Of a stretch of DNA of 36,821 bases, positions 1-9,025 are shown piece after piece; the first letter of the stretch is position 1; every line of letters starts with the position of its first letter. Position numbers and translations under genes: made by a program. Below the pieces are notes generated by a model. It was not told the origin of the DNA. It searched no databases and saw nothing but the letters and a program-made list of their open reading frames with translations. The stretch is from a bacterium (GTDB lineage Bacteria > UBA8248), in contig JAVEPB010000129.1 in NCBI GenBank assembly GCA_030922375.1, positions 1 to 36,821 of the forward strand, read 5' to 3'.

Positions 1-288
1 CAGGTAGGCGCACCCGGCCGTGAGGTTGTAGTGGTCCTTGAAGCAGACCGACCGCATCCCGGCCCGGGCGGCCTCGACCGCCACCTGGATCATGTCCTGA
101 TTGCGCTGGACGAAATCGGGGTAGACGTGGATGTGGTGATCAATTGACCCCTCGAGGATGGCGTCCTCGATTCCGGGGTAAATCTCGTGGATGCGTGGGC
201 TGTCCTTTAATATCTGATAGAACCAGTCCTTGGCGTTGAGCTCGCGAACCCGGTCAACGGTGAGAATGCGTCCGACATGATCGGCCAT
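1..288 (-). CDS. DUF6282-like amidohydrolase-type protein (5' part only)
   Basis: The frame starts at an ATG at 288 with a strong AGGAGG ribosome site six bases upstream and runs without a stop to the window edge, so only the first 96 residues are present. The protein has a short leader followed by SIDHHIHVYPDF (about residues 49-60), then a stretch ending in AGMRSVCFKDHY. A D-x-H-x-H-type metal motif followed by a K-x-H(Y) segment is what I know from the DUF6282 family, which is related to the amidohydrolase/PHP metal-dependent hydrolases. Substrate is unknown. The family call is from motif memory; the rest of the barrel is outside the window. Confidence 0.6.
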   Translation of the reverse strand, partial: MADHVGRILTVDRVRELNAKDWFYQILKDSPRIHEIYPGIEDAILEGSIDHHIHVYPDFVQRNQDMIQVAVEAARAGMRSVCFKDHYNLTAGCAYL

Positions 289-651
289 GATTGCCTCCTG
301 CACGGCTTAAGCGGCGGCCGCGAAAAAACGCGACCACCGGCGTGCCTCGAAAATTAGAAAGTGAAGGATATATACGTTTACGGATTTTCGCGGCGCAGGG
401 GAGGCCTCGCCTCGGGAGGCCCCGCCCTCAAGCGGCTATATATATCCGGTAGAAAAATTTCCCGATAACAACGTGCCTGGCGGGACACAGGTATGGCCTG
501 CAGCGCCGAAAAGCGCCCCGTGGGCCGGCAAAAATCTTGGAAAGAGCAGTCATCGGATGACGCTTCCCTGATCGGCGGCGGCAAGCCGCCTCGGTTATTG
601 ATGGGGTATCTATAGCGCAGCCGAACCACCACCGGCAAGAGGGGCGGAGAC
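289..651. other. Intergenic region, no gene seen
   Basis: This stretch lies upstream of the minus-strand DUF6282-like gene. It holds an AT-rich patch with TATATA runs (about 368-376 and 437-446) and a GGCCTC/GAGGCC hairpin near 400-421 with no T-run. An 86-codon open frame at 378-638 on the minus strand has no recognisable family or ribosome site and looks like chance. The promoter of the DUF6282-like gene should be here, but I could not pick a convincing -35/-10 pair. Confidence 0.4.
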
Positions 652-676
652 GGGGCCCTCGGGCCCCTTTCTGTTT
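652..676 (+). terminator. Possible intrinsic terminator
   Basis: GGGGCCC (652-658) and GGGCCCC (661-667) form a tight GC stem with a very short loop, followed by TTTCTGTTTT on the plus strand. No plus-strand gene ends here, so its client is unclear. It lies next to the tRNA fragment and may be part of the same remnant. Confidence 0.3.
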
Positions 677-683
677 TGCGGTC

Positions 684-740
684 TGGCGGGGGCAGGATTT
701 GATCCTGCGGCCTTCAGGGGATGAGCCCGACGAGCTGCCA
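684..740 (-). pseudogene. Degenerate 3' fragment of an initiator tRNA (tRNA-fMet)
   Basis: Read on the minus strand, this 57-base stretch contains GCTCGTCGGGCTCAT, which matches the D-arm end and anticodon arm (CAT anticodon) of bacterial tRNA-fMet. It continues with CTGAAGGCCGCAGG, a T-arm whose stem pairs GCAGG with CCTGC, and the acceptor 3' strand CCCCCGC. The 5' acceptor strand and most of the D-arm are missing, the anticodon loop has CC where AA is usual, and the T-loop reads ATCAAAT instead of TTCAAAT. It cannot fold into a full tRNA. Comparison is to the tRNA-fMet sequence as I remember it. A 3' tRNA fragment is the usual scar of an integrated element, which is inference here. Confidence 0.6.
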
Positions 741-760
741 GTGCGGTATTCCAGGAAAGC

Positions 761-2359
761 CTACCTTGAAATCACGCCCGGGTTGAGGATGTTCGCCGGG
801 TCGAGCCGCTTTTTGGCATCGGCCAACACGTCGCCGAACAGGTCGGGGCGCTGCTGTTCGTACCATTTTTGATGATCGCGCCCGACGGCGTGGTGGTGAG
901 TGATGGTGCCGCCGTTGGCGATAAGCGCATCCGACGCCACATCCTTGATCGCCCGCCACTGCTCCAGCATGGCATCCGGGGCGGCCTGTCCGTGGAAAGC
1001 AAAATAGGGCGCCGGACCGTCCGGATAGGCGTGGCTGAAGCGGCACGACACCGCGCCCTCCTTTCCCGTCACCTCGCGCAGCGCCGCCGCCGTCGCTTCC
1101 TTGATCGCGTTGTAGAATTCCTCGAACCTTTCCCAGGTGATCGCGGTCTCGAAGGTGTCGGAGATGATTCCCCGCGGGGTCAACTGTTCCCGGTTGTAGG
1201 GCATACGGATAAAGGCTGTCCGCCACGCACCCACCGCGCCCTGCAGATGGGCTTCGGGATTGTCGCGCCATTCCACATCGACCGTGCCGCCATGGTCCAG
1301 GCAACACTCCTCGGCCCGGGCCATCCAGGCGTCCACCGGGTGATCGGCGGATTCGAACGACACCACCATCAGCGTAAAAGACCCGTCGCCCGCTCCGTTC
1401 ACCTGCAGTTCGACCCCGTCGACGATGCGCAGGTTGGCCGGGAACAGCCCGGCCTGGGAGACAGCGCGCACAGCGCGCGCGGCGCCGAAGAAATCGGCGA
1501 ACCGGAACCCGGCCGTCGCCTTGAAGGCCGGCCGGCCCTGCAGCCGGGCCCAGCCCTCCGTGATGATTCCGAGAGCGCCCTCCGAACCGATCATGAAGCG
1601 GTCGGGGCTCGGACCCGCGCCGGACCCCGGCAGACGCCGGGAGACAATGTCTCCGACCGGGGTCACGGTCGTGGTGCTCTCCACCAAATCGTCGATATGG
1701 GTGTAGAGGGTGGCGAAATGGCCACCCGAGCGGGTCGCGACCCAGCCGCCGAAGGTCGAGTGTTCGAAGGACTGGGGGAAATGACGCAGCGTCAGGCCGT
1801 GGGGCTTGAGCTGGGCCTCCAGCTCGGGCCCCCGGGCGCCGCCCTGAATCCGCGCCGCGCGGGACACCTCGTCGACCTCAAGCACCTTGTTCATGCGCCC
1901 CATGTCGACGGAAATCACACCGTTATAGCCGGAGCCGACGTCGCTGGTGACCCCGCCGACCACGGACGAACCCGCGCCCCAGGGGATCACCGCAGCGCCC
2001 TTGTCGCCGGCCCAATCGTATATCCCCGCGATGTCCTCGGAACTCTCCGGGTAGGCGATGATGTCGGGCGCGTGGGCGAAGTCACCCCGGAAGATGCGGA
2101 TCGAGTCCGGCTGGGACTGGCCGAATGCATGCACCACCCGATCATGAGGGTCGCTGGTGCACACGCCGGAGAGCTTCGCCGGCGCCTCCAGACGCGCCGC
2201 CGGCAGACCGATCGCGCCGAGTGCCGGGAACGCACCGTCATTGGTCGGGTTGATGCCAAACCCCTCGGCAAAGGTTTCAAGCAGGGCCTTCGTCTGGTCC
2301 GCATCGAGGCCGGTGTCCTCGTAGCCCCAACCCCAAAATTTTAGCTTCCGGTCCGCCAT
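761..2359 (-). CDS. FAD-linked oxidase, alkyldihydroxyacetonephosphate synthase-like
   Basis: The 532-residue protein belongs to the vanillyl-alcohol-oxidase/PCMH flavoprotein superfamily. The N-terminus KFWGWGYED resembles AGPS-like proteins. The FAD-binding half (about residues 95-275) holds IIAYPESSEDIAGIYDWA, the pyrophosphate-binding segment PWGAGSSVVGG and GSEGALGIITEGW. The C-terminal FAD-oxidase domain ends with HHHAVGRDHQKWY and a DPANILNPG motif, both typical of the AGPS/D-lactate dehydrogenase group. Bacterial homologues are often annotated as AGPS or glycolate/lactate-type dehydrogenases, and I cannot choose the substrate. The ATG at 2359 has GGAAGGAA about nine bases upstream. 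The gene ends just before the tRNA-fMet fragment and appears monocistronic. Confidence 0.82.
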   Translation of the reverse strand: MADRKLKFWGWGYEDTGLDADQTKALLETFAEGFGINPTNDGAFPALGAIGLPAARLEAPAKLSGVCTSDPHDRVVHAFGQSQPDSIRIFRGDFAHAPDIIAYPESSEDIAGIYDWAGDKGAAVIPWGAGSSVVGGVTSDVGSGYNGVISVDMGRMNKVLEVDEVSRAARIQGGARGPELEAQLKPHGLTLRHFPQSFEHSTFGGWVATRSGGHFATLYTHIDDLVESTTTVTPVGDIVSRRLPGSGAGPSPDRFMIGSEGALGIITEGWARLQGRPAFKATAGFRFADFFGAARAVRAVSQAGLFPANLRIVDGVELQVNGAGDGSFTLMVVSFESADHPVDAWMARAEECCLDHGGTVDVEWRDNPEAHLQGAVGAWRTAFIRMPYNREQLTPRGIISDTFETAITWERFEEFYNAIKEATAAALREVTGKEGAVSCRFSHAYPDGPAPYFAFHGQAAPDAMLEQWRAIKDVASDALIANGGTITHHHAVGRDHQKWYEQQRPDLFGDVLADAKKRLDPANILNPGVISR

Positions 2360-2678
2360 AGCGCGAAATTCCTTCCAAGGCTTTCCCTGATTTTGTCACC
2401 CGGAATTGTGTGGCAACGCTCTCATTATAGAGAATTCCGACCTTATTTACCTTCTCTGGAACCCGGTGATGGCGGGGTCGTTCCGAATGGAACGAAGGGT
2501 TTTCGGTTGGGGCCTTTCCATGGCCGGGGTGTGTGAATTTCCTGCGACGGGCTCGAAATTCCCGGCAATTCCCGCCGGACCTATTTCGGATGTTCGGAAT
2601 TTTTCGCCTATGCGCCCGGGCTGCCCTCCCGGGGATATCCCCCCCTTCGGCTATCTTCCCCGGGTTACTTTCCCCGGG
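2360..2678. other. Intergenic region with a -10 element and 14-base tandem repeats
   Basis: On the minus strand a perfect TATAAT (plus coordinates 2424-2429) lies about 65 bases upstream of the FAD oxidase start and is the likely -10 of its promoter. It sits inside an imperfect CTCT/AGAG inverted repeat, and no good -35 is visible. The rest holds a dispersed repeat copy (about 2581-2640) and three 13-14-base tandem copies of GGCTATCTTCCCC-like sequence at about 2649-2690, which run into the 3' end of the enoyl-CoA hydratase gene. No further gene is seen. Confidence 0.5.
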
Positions 2679-2690
2679 CTATCTTCCCCT
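2581..2690 (+). repeat. Dispersed repeat, copy A, with 14-base tandem units
   Basis: This copy carries GATGTTCGGAATTTTT, then CGCCTATG, CCCGGG, GGATATCC and GGCTATCTTCCCC in order. The same ordered words occur on the opposite strand at 3520-3606, so the two copies flank the enoyl-CoA hydratase gene as an inverted pair. The last word is tandemly repeated three times here. Confidence 0.5.
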
Positions 2691-3455
2691 GAATTCGGGC
2701 CTTCGCTTTTCGAGGAAGGCCGAGGTCCCCTCGCTCTTGTCATCTGTGGTCATGAGGCAGCTCTGGGCGAAGCGCTCGACGAGCATGGCGGCCTCCTGGC
2801 CACCCTTGACTCCGGCGTTCATCGTCATCTTGGCGAGGCGGACGGCGAGCGGGCCTTTTTCGAGGATTCGCCCGGCCATCTCGCGGGCCGCCGCCATGAG
2901 CTCCTCGTGGGGGACGACCTTGTTGACGAGGCCAATCCGCTCGGCCTCGCGGGCGTCGATGATGTCTCCCGTTAAGATCAGCTCTTTCGCCTTGCCCAGG
3001 CCCACCAGGTTGATCAGGCGCTGGGTGCCCCCCGCGCCGGGCATGATGCCCAGGTTCACCTCGGGCTGGCCCAGTTTGGCCCGGTCGCTGGCGATGCGAA
3101 TATCGCAGGCCATCGAGAGCTCGCAGCCCCCGCCCAGGGCGAATCCGTTGATGGCGGCGATGATGGGTTTTTCGATGTTCTCGATTTTTGCGAGGTTGCG
3201 CTGGGGCGGCGCGGCGAGACCGTCCAGGAGGGAGCGCTCTCTGATCTGGCGGATGTCGGAGCCGGCCGCGAAGGACTTATCGCCCGCCCCGGTGATGATG
3301 ATGACGCCCATCTCCTCGTCCGCCTCGAAGGAAATCATCGCGTCAATGATTTCGCCGTAGGTGGGGGGATCGATTGCGTTTCGGACCTCCTCGCGGTTGA
3401 TGGTGATGAGGCCGATGCCCCCCGATTTTTCGGTGATTACGTTTTCGTAGGTCAC
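2679..3455 (-). CDS. Enoyl-CoA hydratase / crotonase family protein
   Basis: The 258-residue length and the whole sequence fit the crotonase fold. The oxyanion-hole segments are FAAGSDI (about residues 62-68) and GFALGGG (104-110). Both catalytic glutamates of the hydratases are present: Glu112 in GGGCELSMACD and Glu132 in GQPEVNLG, followed by GIMPGAGGTQRL. This makes a true 2-enoyl-CoA hydratase more likely than a decarboxylase or isomerase, and it would act in fatty-acid or aromatic-CoA beta-oxidation. The start is GTG at 3455 with GGAGGG nine bases upstream. The stop codon lies inside a 14-base tandem repeat. No beta-oxidation partner is adjacent; an acyl-CoA dehydrogenase lies at 19147. 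Confidence 0.9.
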   Translation of the reverse strand: MTYENVITEKSGGIGLITINREEVRNAIDPPTYGEIIDAMISFEADEEMGVIIITGAGDKSFAAGSDIRQIRERSLLDGLAAPPQRNLAKIENIEKPIIAAINGFALGGGCELSMACDIRIASDRAKLGQPEVNLGIMPGAGGTQRLINLVGLGKAKELILTGDIIDAREAERIGLVNKVVPHEELMAAAREMAGRILEKGPLAVRLAKMTMNAGVKGGQEAAMLVERFAQSCLMTTDDKSEGTSAFLEKRRPEFRGR

Positions 3456-3484
3456 GGCGCTGCCCTCCGAGAGTGGATTTCGAG

Positions 3485-3512
3485 GCGGCCCTCCGGGGCC
3501 GCTTTTATTTTT
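3485..3512 (+). terminator. Intrinsic terminator
   Basis: A 7-bp stem GCGGCCC/GGGCCGC with a TCCG loop is followed by TTTTATTTTT on the plus strand. No plus-strand gene precedes it. It may insulate the minus-strand enoyl-CoA hydratase promoter region, or the gene it served may be lost. Confidence 0.5.
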
Positions 3513-3519
3513 GGACGAA

Positions 3520-3606
3520 GGGGAAGATAGCCCATGAGGCAGAGAAGATCACCTGGTGAGGATATCCCGGGGATATAGGGTGAAAATTCCGATCATCTGA
3601 AATCGG
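3520..3606 (-). repeat. Dispersed repeat, copy B (inverted relative to copy A)
   Basis: Read on the minus strand it gives GATTTCAGATGATCGGAATT, CACCCTATAT, CCCCGGGATATCC and GGGCTATCTTCCCC, matching copy A at 2581-2690 in the same order with small gaps. A shorter third match, GATTTCAGATGTTCGGGTCC, lies at 15571-15590 on the plus strand. Confidence 0.5.
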
Positions 3607-3792
3607 CCTGGTACAATAATATAAATAATAAAATGCAGGAGCAACCTGCGCTCCAACATAAAGGTCCCGTGTACCAATGAGGTCGTAGGCATCTTCACCG
3701 GCGGGGCAGGGAGGCTTCACTTCCCTCCCCGAGGCCCCGAAACCGGCCTTTTGCCCTTTTGAATAAGGTTTTCCGGGGGAAGGCGCATCCTG

Positions 3793-3819
3793 TTAGCACT
3801 TGATCTGGAATAGTGCTAA
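3793..3819 (+). promoter_or_regulatory. CIRCE operator (HrcA-binding site)
   Basis: Arms TTAGCACT (3793-3800) and AGTGCTAA (3812-3819) form a perfect 8-bp inverted repeat. The CIRCE consensus has 9-bp arms and a 9-base spacer; here the innermost pair is lost (T opposite T). It sits immediately upstream of the groES -35 box, so HrcA bound here would block RNA polymerase. No hrcA gene is in the window. Confidence 0.92.
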
Positions 3820-3825
3820 AGCTTG

Positions 3826-3854
3826 TTGACAATCCCCGGCCCATTGTCTATAAA
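3826..3854 (+). promoter_or_regulatory. groES-groL promoter (sigma-70 type)
   Basis: TTGACA (3826-3831) and TATAAA (3849-3854) are separated by exactly 17 bases and are near consensus. The promoter directly follows the CIRCE operator and leaves a leader of about 110 bases before groES. No sigma-32-type site is evident, so control is by HrcA repression as far as the sequence shows. Confidence 0.85.
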
Positions 3855-3970
3855 ATAGCGCCTGGAGAGCTAGAAAAAAAAACTTGAGCGCTAAAGACTC
3901 AAATTTTCCTTCATTTCAAAGGCGGCCCAAATCCTTCGGTCCGCCGAAACCCAGAGGAGAGGTAAACGAA

Positions 3971-4276
3971 ATGGCGAAGGTGAAGACGAAAATTACGCCG
4001 CTTCAGGATCGGGTGCTGGTGCGCCGTCTCGACGATGAGGAAGAGTCGTCCGAGGGGGGAATCATCCTTCCTGATTCGGCCAAGGAAAAGCCCCAGGAGG
4101 GCGAAGTCATCGCGGTGGGCGCGGGCAAGGTCACCGATGACGGCAAGCGTCAGGCTCCCGAGCTCGGTAAGGGCGACCGGATTCTCTTTGCCAAGTACGC
4201 CGGCACGGAGGTCAAGGTCGATGGCGAGGAGCTTTTGATCATGCGCGAGGATGACGTACTGGCCGTCCTGAAGTAG
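3971..4276 (+). CDS. groS: Co-chaperonin GroES
   Basis: A 101-residue 10-kDa co-chaperonin that forms the heptameric lid of GroEL in the cytoplasm. The beta-barrel segment [13 protein letters not shown] is followed by the mobile loop [21 protein letters not shown], which contacts GroEL through its I-I-L triplet. The C-terminal half has [20 protein letters not shown] and ends DDVLAVLK, all at family-standard positions. The frame is open upstream to 3884, but the ATG at 3971 is preceded by a GAGGAGAG ribosome site and gives the normal protein length. It is the first gene of the CIRCE-controlled operon, 38 bases before groL. Confidence 0.97.
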   Translation: MAKVKTKITPLQDRVLVRRLDDEEESSEGGIILPDSAKEKPQEGEVIAVGAGKVTDDGKRQAPELGKGDRILFAKYAGTEVKVDGEELLIMREDDVLAVLK

Positions 4277-4314
4277 CGGCCCCACCTACAAACTTTCAAG
4301 GAGAAAACCAAACA

Positions 4315-5952
<1,638 letters not shown>

Positions 5953-5983
5953 CGACCCGCATCATCGGGGTTCGGATGTATCG

Positions 5984-6013
5984 GGGGGGCGCCGGTTGGC
6001 GCCCCCCTTTTTT
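5984..6013 (+). terminator. Intrinsic terminator of groES-groL
   Basis: A ten-bp stem GGGGGGCGCC/GGCGCCCCCC with a GGTT loop is followed by six Ts. It begins 32 bases after the groL stop. Confidence 0.9.
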
Positions 6014-6143
6014 ATCCCCGCGGGATGAGGCAAAGTAGCGCCTAACGGGAGGCGCTTCCCATCTGTCCGTAATAATCGGGGGGAGGGGGCGCTTTGCCGC
6101 AGCCATCCGGGCCGCCATCCGGACCGTAATCGAGGGACGGGCC

Positions 6144-7523
6144 ATGAGTGAGACAAAAAAAGCCCTGCTGGTCCCTCTCTTTGTATCGCTTCTGCTTCAT
6201 TTGATTCTCTTCGTGGGGCTCAGCCTCAATTTCCTCTGGCCGAAAAGCGTCTCCGCCAACAAGCCCGTATCCGTCCGCATCGTCTCGATTGATCTGCCAA
6301 AGCCGAAAGAAAACATCCCCCCCAATCCTGACAGCCGATTTATATCCGACGCCAACCGGAAAGAGAGCGGAAAGGGAAAGCCCTCCGACCGGCCGAAGCT
6401 GAGACGGGAGATAGAGGAGCGTCTGCCGGCGAGGCGTGGGGAGAATGCCCCGGAGGTCGCTACGCTGGCGCGTCCGCCTTCGGCAAAGTTTCTTCCCGAG
6501 CCCCCCCCGCCCGAGCCTACTCCGGTCGAGCCCACTCCGCCCAAGCCCGAAGTTGTGGAGCAGCCCACTCCCGAACCCGTGAAGCCCCCCGAGCCCGAGG
6601 TCGTCGAGAAGCCTGAGCCCGAACCCGTGAAGCCCCCCGAGCCCGAGGTCGTCGAGAAGCCTGAGTCGGAGCCCGTAAAGCCCCCCGAGCCCGAGGTCGT
6701 CGAGAAGCCTGAGCCCGAGCCCGTGAAGCCACCCGAGCCCGAGGTCGTCGAGCAGTCTACTCCCGAGCCCGTGAAGCCCCCCGAGCCCGAGGTCGTCGAG
6801 AAGCCTGAGCCCGAGCCGGTGAAACAGCCGGAGCCCAGGGTGGTGAAAAAGGCGAAGCCCATCCCCAGGAAACCCGTTCCTCCCCGTAAAAAGGCGGTCA
6901 GGCCGAAGAAAAGGCCCCCGAAGCGGGTGAGGGTGGCCTCTTTGCCCAAGCCAAGGCCTAAACCCAGACCAACACCCCCGAAAATTCAGAGGCGCCCACC
7001 TCCCCCAAAGCCCGCGCCCAGGCGCCGGGCGAAGCCCATACCGAAGTCAAAGCCCCCGGTGGATCCGCTTGCCATGTTCCGAAGGCAAAAAAATAGGGGC
7101 CGTCCCGATTCGAATCGACTGAAGCTCTCGGACGAGGAGGCGGATCGGATCGCCAAGGCTTCCCTCGAGAAGAGCCTCCGGGAGGAGGAGGGGGAGGCCG
7201 TTTCGCTCGACACCCGCAACTACAAATACGCGGCCTATTTCGCCCATATCAAGAAAAGAATTCAGGAGTCGTGGCACTGGCCCCCCGAGGCCCGGAAATA
7301 TTTTGGAAAGCTAAAGCTCAAGTTCGTTCTTCGGGACGACGGAAAGCTTCACCGCGTTGAACTCTTGTCCTCATCGAAATACAAGATTCTGGACGACGAG
7401 GCCTTGTCGGCGATTGCGAAGGCGGCGCCGTTCCGGCGGTTTCCCCCCGCCTTCAAGCGCAAACTGTTGCCGATCGAGGCGGTGTTTTCCTACGAGAACT
7501 CCTCGAGAATCGGTTACCGCTAA
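6144..7523 (+). CDS. TonB-family energy transducer with long Pro-rich repeat
   Basis: The 459-residue protein has a short cytoplasmic start, one membrane anchor (about residues 8-33, LLVPLFVSLLLHLILFVGLS) and a long Pro/Glu/Lys/Val spacer. The C-terminal TonB-like domain (about residues 355-455) contains YFAHIKKRIQESWHWPP and LLSSSKYKILDDEALSAI. TonB proteins couple the proton gradient, through ExbB-ExbD, to outer-membrane transporters; the spacer crosses the periplasm. The spacer carries about six copies of a 16-residue unit, EPVKPPEPEVVEKPEP. No exbB, exbD or receptor gene is adjacent, so the partners are elsewhere. Since it is next to a DtxR-type regulator, a role in metal uptake is possible but inferred. 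A TolA-like role is an alternative. Confidence 0.8.
   Translation: MSETKKALLVPLFVSLLLHLILFVGLSLNFLWPKSVSANKPVSVRIVSIDLPKPKENIPPNPDSRFISDANRKESGKGKPSDRPKLRREIEERLPARRGENAPEVATLARPPSAKFLPEPPPPEPTPVEPTPPKPEVVEQPTPEPVKPPEPEVVEKPEPEPVKPPEPEVVEKPESEPVKPPEPEVVEKPEPEPVKPPEPEVVEQSTPEPVKPPEPEVVEKPEPEPVKQPEPRVVKKAKPIPRKPVPPRKKAVRPKKRPPKRVRVASLPKPRPKPRPTPPKIQRRPPPPKPAPRRRAKPIPKSKPPVDPLAMFRRQKNRGRPDSNRLKLSDEEADRIAKASLEKSLREEEGEAVSLDTRNYKYAAYFAHIKKRIQESWHWPPEARKYFGKLKLKFVLRDDGKLHRVELLSSSKYKILDDEALSAIAKAAPFRRFPPAFKRKLLPIEAVFSYENSSRIGYR
6546..6840 (+). repeat. Coding tandem repeat, 48-bp unit x about 6
   Basis: The 48-base unit encodes EPVKPPEPEVVEKPEP inside the TonB-like protein. Units are nearly identical at the DNA level; two units read QPT or QST in place of KPE. 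High identity suggests recent expansion or homogenisation by slippage or recombination, so copy number may differ between strains or assemblies. Confidence 0.9.
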
Positions 7524-7533
7524 AATATCTTTG

Positions 7534-7563
7534 TTGACAGTTTATCGAGGCGTTCCCTACCAT
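7534..7563 (+). promoter_or_regulatory. Possible promoter of the DtxR-family gene
   Basis: A perfect TTGACA (7534-7539) is followed after 18 bases by TACCAT (7558-7563), overlapping CATAAT. It lies just after the TonB-like gene stop and 37 bases before the chosen start of the regulator. The -10 is weak, and no clear MntR/DtxR palindrome was recognised. Confidence 0.45.
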
Positions 7564-7599
7564 AATGATCCGTACCGCTCTGCGTCCGCCTCTTCGGGA

Positions 7600-8292
7600 A
7601 TGAGGTTTTTTTTGAACGGCTCCACCGATTTGAGCAAGCAAATGGAGGACTATCTGAAGAATATTTATAAGCTTCAGGAGGAGTCCTCGCCCGTCTCGAC
7701 GAACGCCATCGCCGGTAAAATGGACATTTCTCCGGCATCCGTCACGAGCATGACCAAGAAACTCGGCCAGATGAAACTCCTTGCCTACAAGCGCTACAAG
7801 GGGGTCACCCTGACCGGGCGCGGGGTGAAGGTGGCGCTCGAGATCATCCGGCATCACCGCCTCCTCGAGCTCTATCTGAACCAGAAGGTGGGGATGGAAT
7901 GGCATAAGGTGGACGCGGAGGCGGAGGAGCTCGAGCACGTCCTGAGCGAAGAGCTTGAGGCCGCCATGGACCGTGCGCTGGACTACCCGACCATCGATCC
8001 GCACGGCGACCCCATTCCGGCGAAGGACGGGACCATCGTCAGCCCGGAGGAGACGGTTCTCACCGAACTCGAGGCGGGCCGTTCGACCGTTATTTCCCGC
8101 GTGACGCAGGAGAGTTCGGATGTTCTCCGATATCTTGGCGACCACGGAATTTTCCCCGACGTGATCGTCTCCGTCGAGGAACAGGCGCCCCTCGCCGGCA
8201 CGGTGACGATAAAGGTCGAGGGGCGGACGATCGCGCTGGGGCGCGACGTGGCGCGCTGCATTTACGTTTTGGCGACGGATCGGGATAACTAA
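7600..8292 (+). CDS. DtxR/MntR-family metal-dependent transcriptional regulator
   Basis: The protein has an N-terminal winged helix (QMEDYLKNIYKLQEE, then ISPASVTSMTKKLGQMKLL and YKGVTLTGRG), as in DtxR, IdeR and MntR. The dimerisation and metal-binding part follows, with IIRHHRLLELYL and a second His/Glu-rich helix DAEAEELEHVLSEELE. A C-terminal FeoA/SH3-like domain (about residues 150-230) is present, so it resembles the longer DtxR/IdeR type. It would bind Fe2+ or Mn2+ and repress uptake genes. The frame is open far upstream; the ATG at 7600 gives 230 residues but has only a weak ribosome site. TTG at 7630 or ATG at 7642 are possible starts. It lies downstream of the TonB-like gene. Confidence 0.85.
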   Translation: MRFFLNGSTDLSKQMEDYLKNIYKLQEESSPVSTNAIAGKMDISPASVTSMTKKLGQMKLLAYKRYKGVTLTGRGVKVALEIIRHHRLLELYLNQKVGMEWHKVDAEAEELEHVLSEELEAAMDRALDYPTIDPHGDPIPAKDGTIVSPEETVLTELEAGRSTVISRVTQESSDVLRYLGDHGIFPDVIVSVEEQAPLAGTVTIKVEGRTIALGRDVARCIYVLATDRDN

Positions 8293-8358
8293 TCGTCGGA
8301 TTCTTTTGCGGAAGCTTCATGCCGCGATTTTTTTACTCGTATGACATAGAGGTGAACC

Positions 8359-8946
8359 ATGCCGCCGAAAAAGAAAACGGCCAAGAAAAAAACAGCGAAG
8401 AAAAAATTCGACAACCGGTTCCGCGCCATCTACGACAAGACGGTCAAGTGGCAGGAGGCGGCCGCCGTCGATATCCTCACCCTCCCCAAGGGGGTGCAGG
8501 TGAAGATATTCAATCACGATCCGGTCATGCAGCGCATCGACATGAAGGTCAAATTTCCGAAGGGCTACGTCGAACCCGTGCACGTCCACAAGAGTTGGCA
8601 TTCCATTCTCGTGACCAAGGGCCGGATGTGCGTCGCGGGCAAGGACCTGCGCCCGGGCGATTATGTGTTCGGCTGGGACCTTCCCCACGGACCCTATGAG
8701 TACCCCGACGGTTGCGAGGTGTTCGTGGTGTTCATGGGCGGCGGGACGCAGCACATCTGGGACGAGGAAAAACACCTGCGCCACAGGACGAAGTGGAGGG
8801 CCCATACCGCGGTCGGAAAGAGGGCGGTGAAGCGGGGCCAGGAGTCCCGCGCGCGCGCGCTGAGTAAGAAGACGGCCGTCAAGAAGTCGGCCGCTAAGAA
8901 AACCGCCAAGAAGAAATCCCCGAAAAGAAAAACCGCCCGGCGGTAA
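8359..8946 (+). CDS. Cupin-domain protein with lysine-rich histone-H1-like tails
   Basis: The 195-residue protein has three parts. Residues 1-16 are almost all Lys/Ala/Thr/Pro (KKKTAKKKTAKKK). Residues about 45-135 form a single cupin: PVHVHKSWHSILVTKGRM supplies His75, His77 and His81, and LRPGDYVFGWDLPHG supplies His110. Residues about 155-195 are a second basic tail with KKTAVKKSAAKKTAKKK and SPKRKTARR. The tails resemble the AAKK/SPKK DNA-binding repeats of bacterial H1-like proteins (Hc1, AlgP). Metal and small-molecule binding by the cupin is family knowledge; DNA or RNA binding by the tails is inference. AGAGGTG precedes the ATG at 8359. Substrate is unknown. Confidence 0.75.
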   Translation: MPPKKKTAKKKTAKKKFDNRFRAIYDKTVKWQEAAAVDILTLPKGVQVKIFNHDPVMQRIDMKVKFPKGYVEPVHVHKSWHSILVTKGRMCVAGKDLRPGDYVFGWDLPHGPYEYPDGCEVFVVFMGGGTQHIWDEEKHLRHRTKWRAHTAVGKRAVKRGQESRARALSKKTAVKKSAAKKTAKKKSPKRKTARR

Positions 8947-9025
8947 CGGCCGCGCGGCGAAAGTTGCGCCCGGCGGCGCCGGCGGCAACGCCCGCGTCAC
9001 GGACCGCCGATGGGTGTGGAGAGAG

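Noticed and set aside
378-638. 86-codon minus-strand frame
   Set aside because: No ribosome site, no family and unordered composition; it lies between two genes and reads like chance.
869-2344. 491-codon plus-strand frame opposite the FAD oxidase
   Set aside because: It lies fully antisense to a gene with clear FAD-binding motifs and is an Arg/Gly/His-rich shadow of GC-rich codons.
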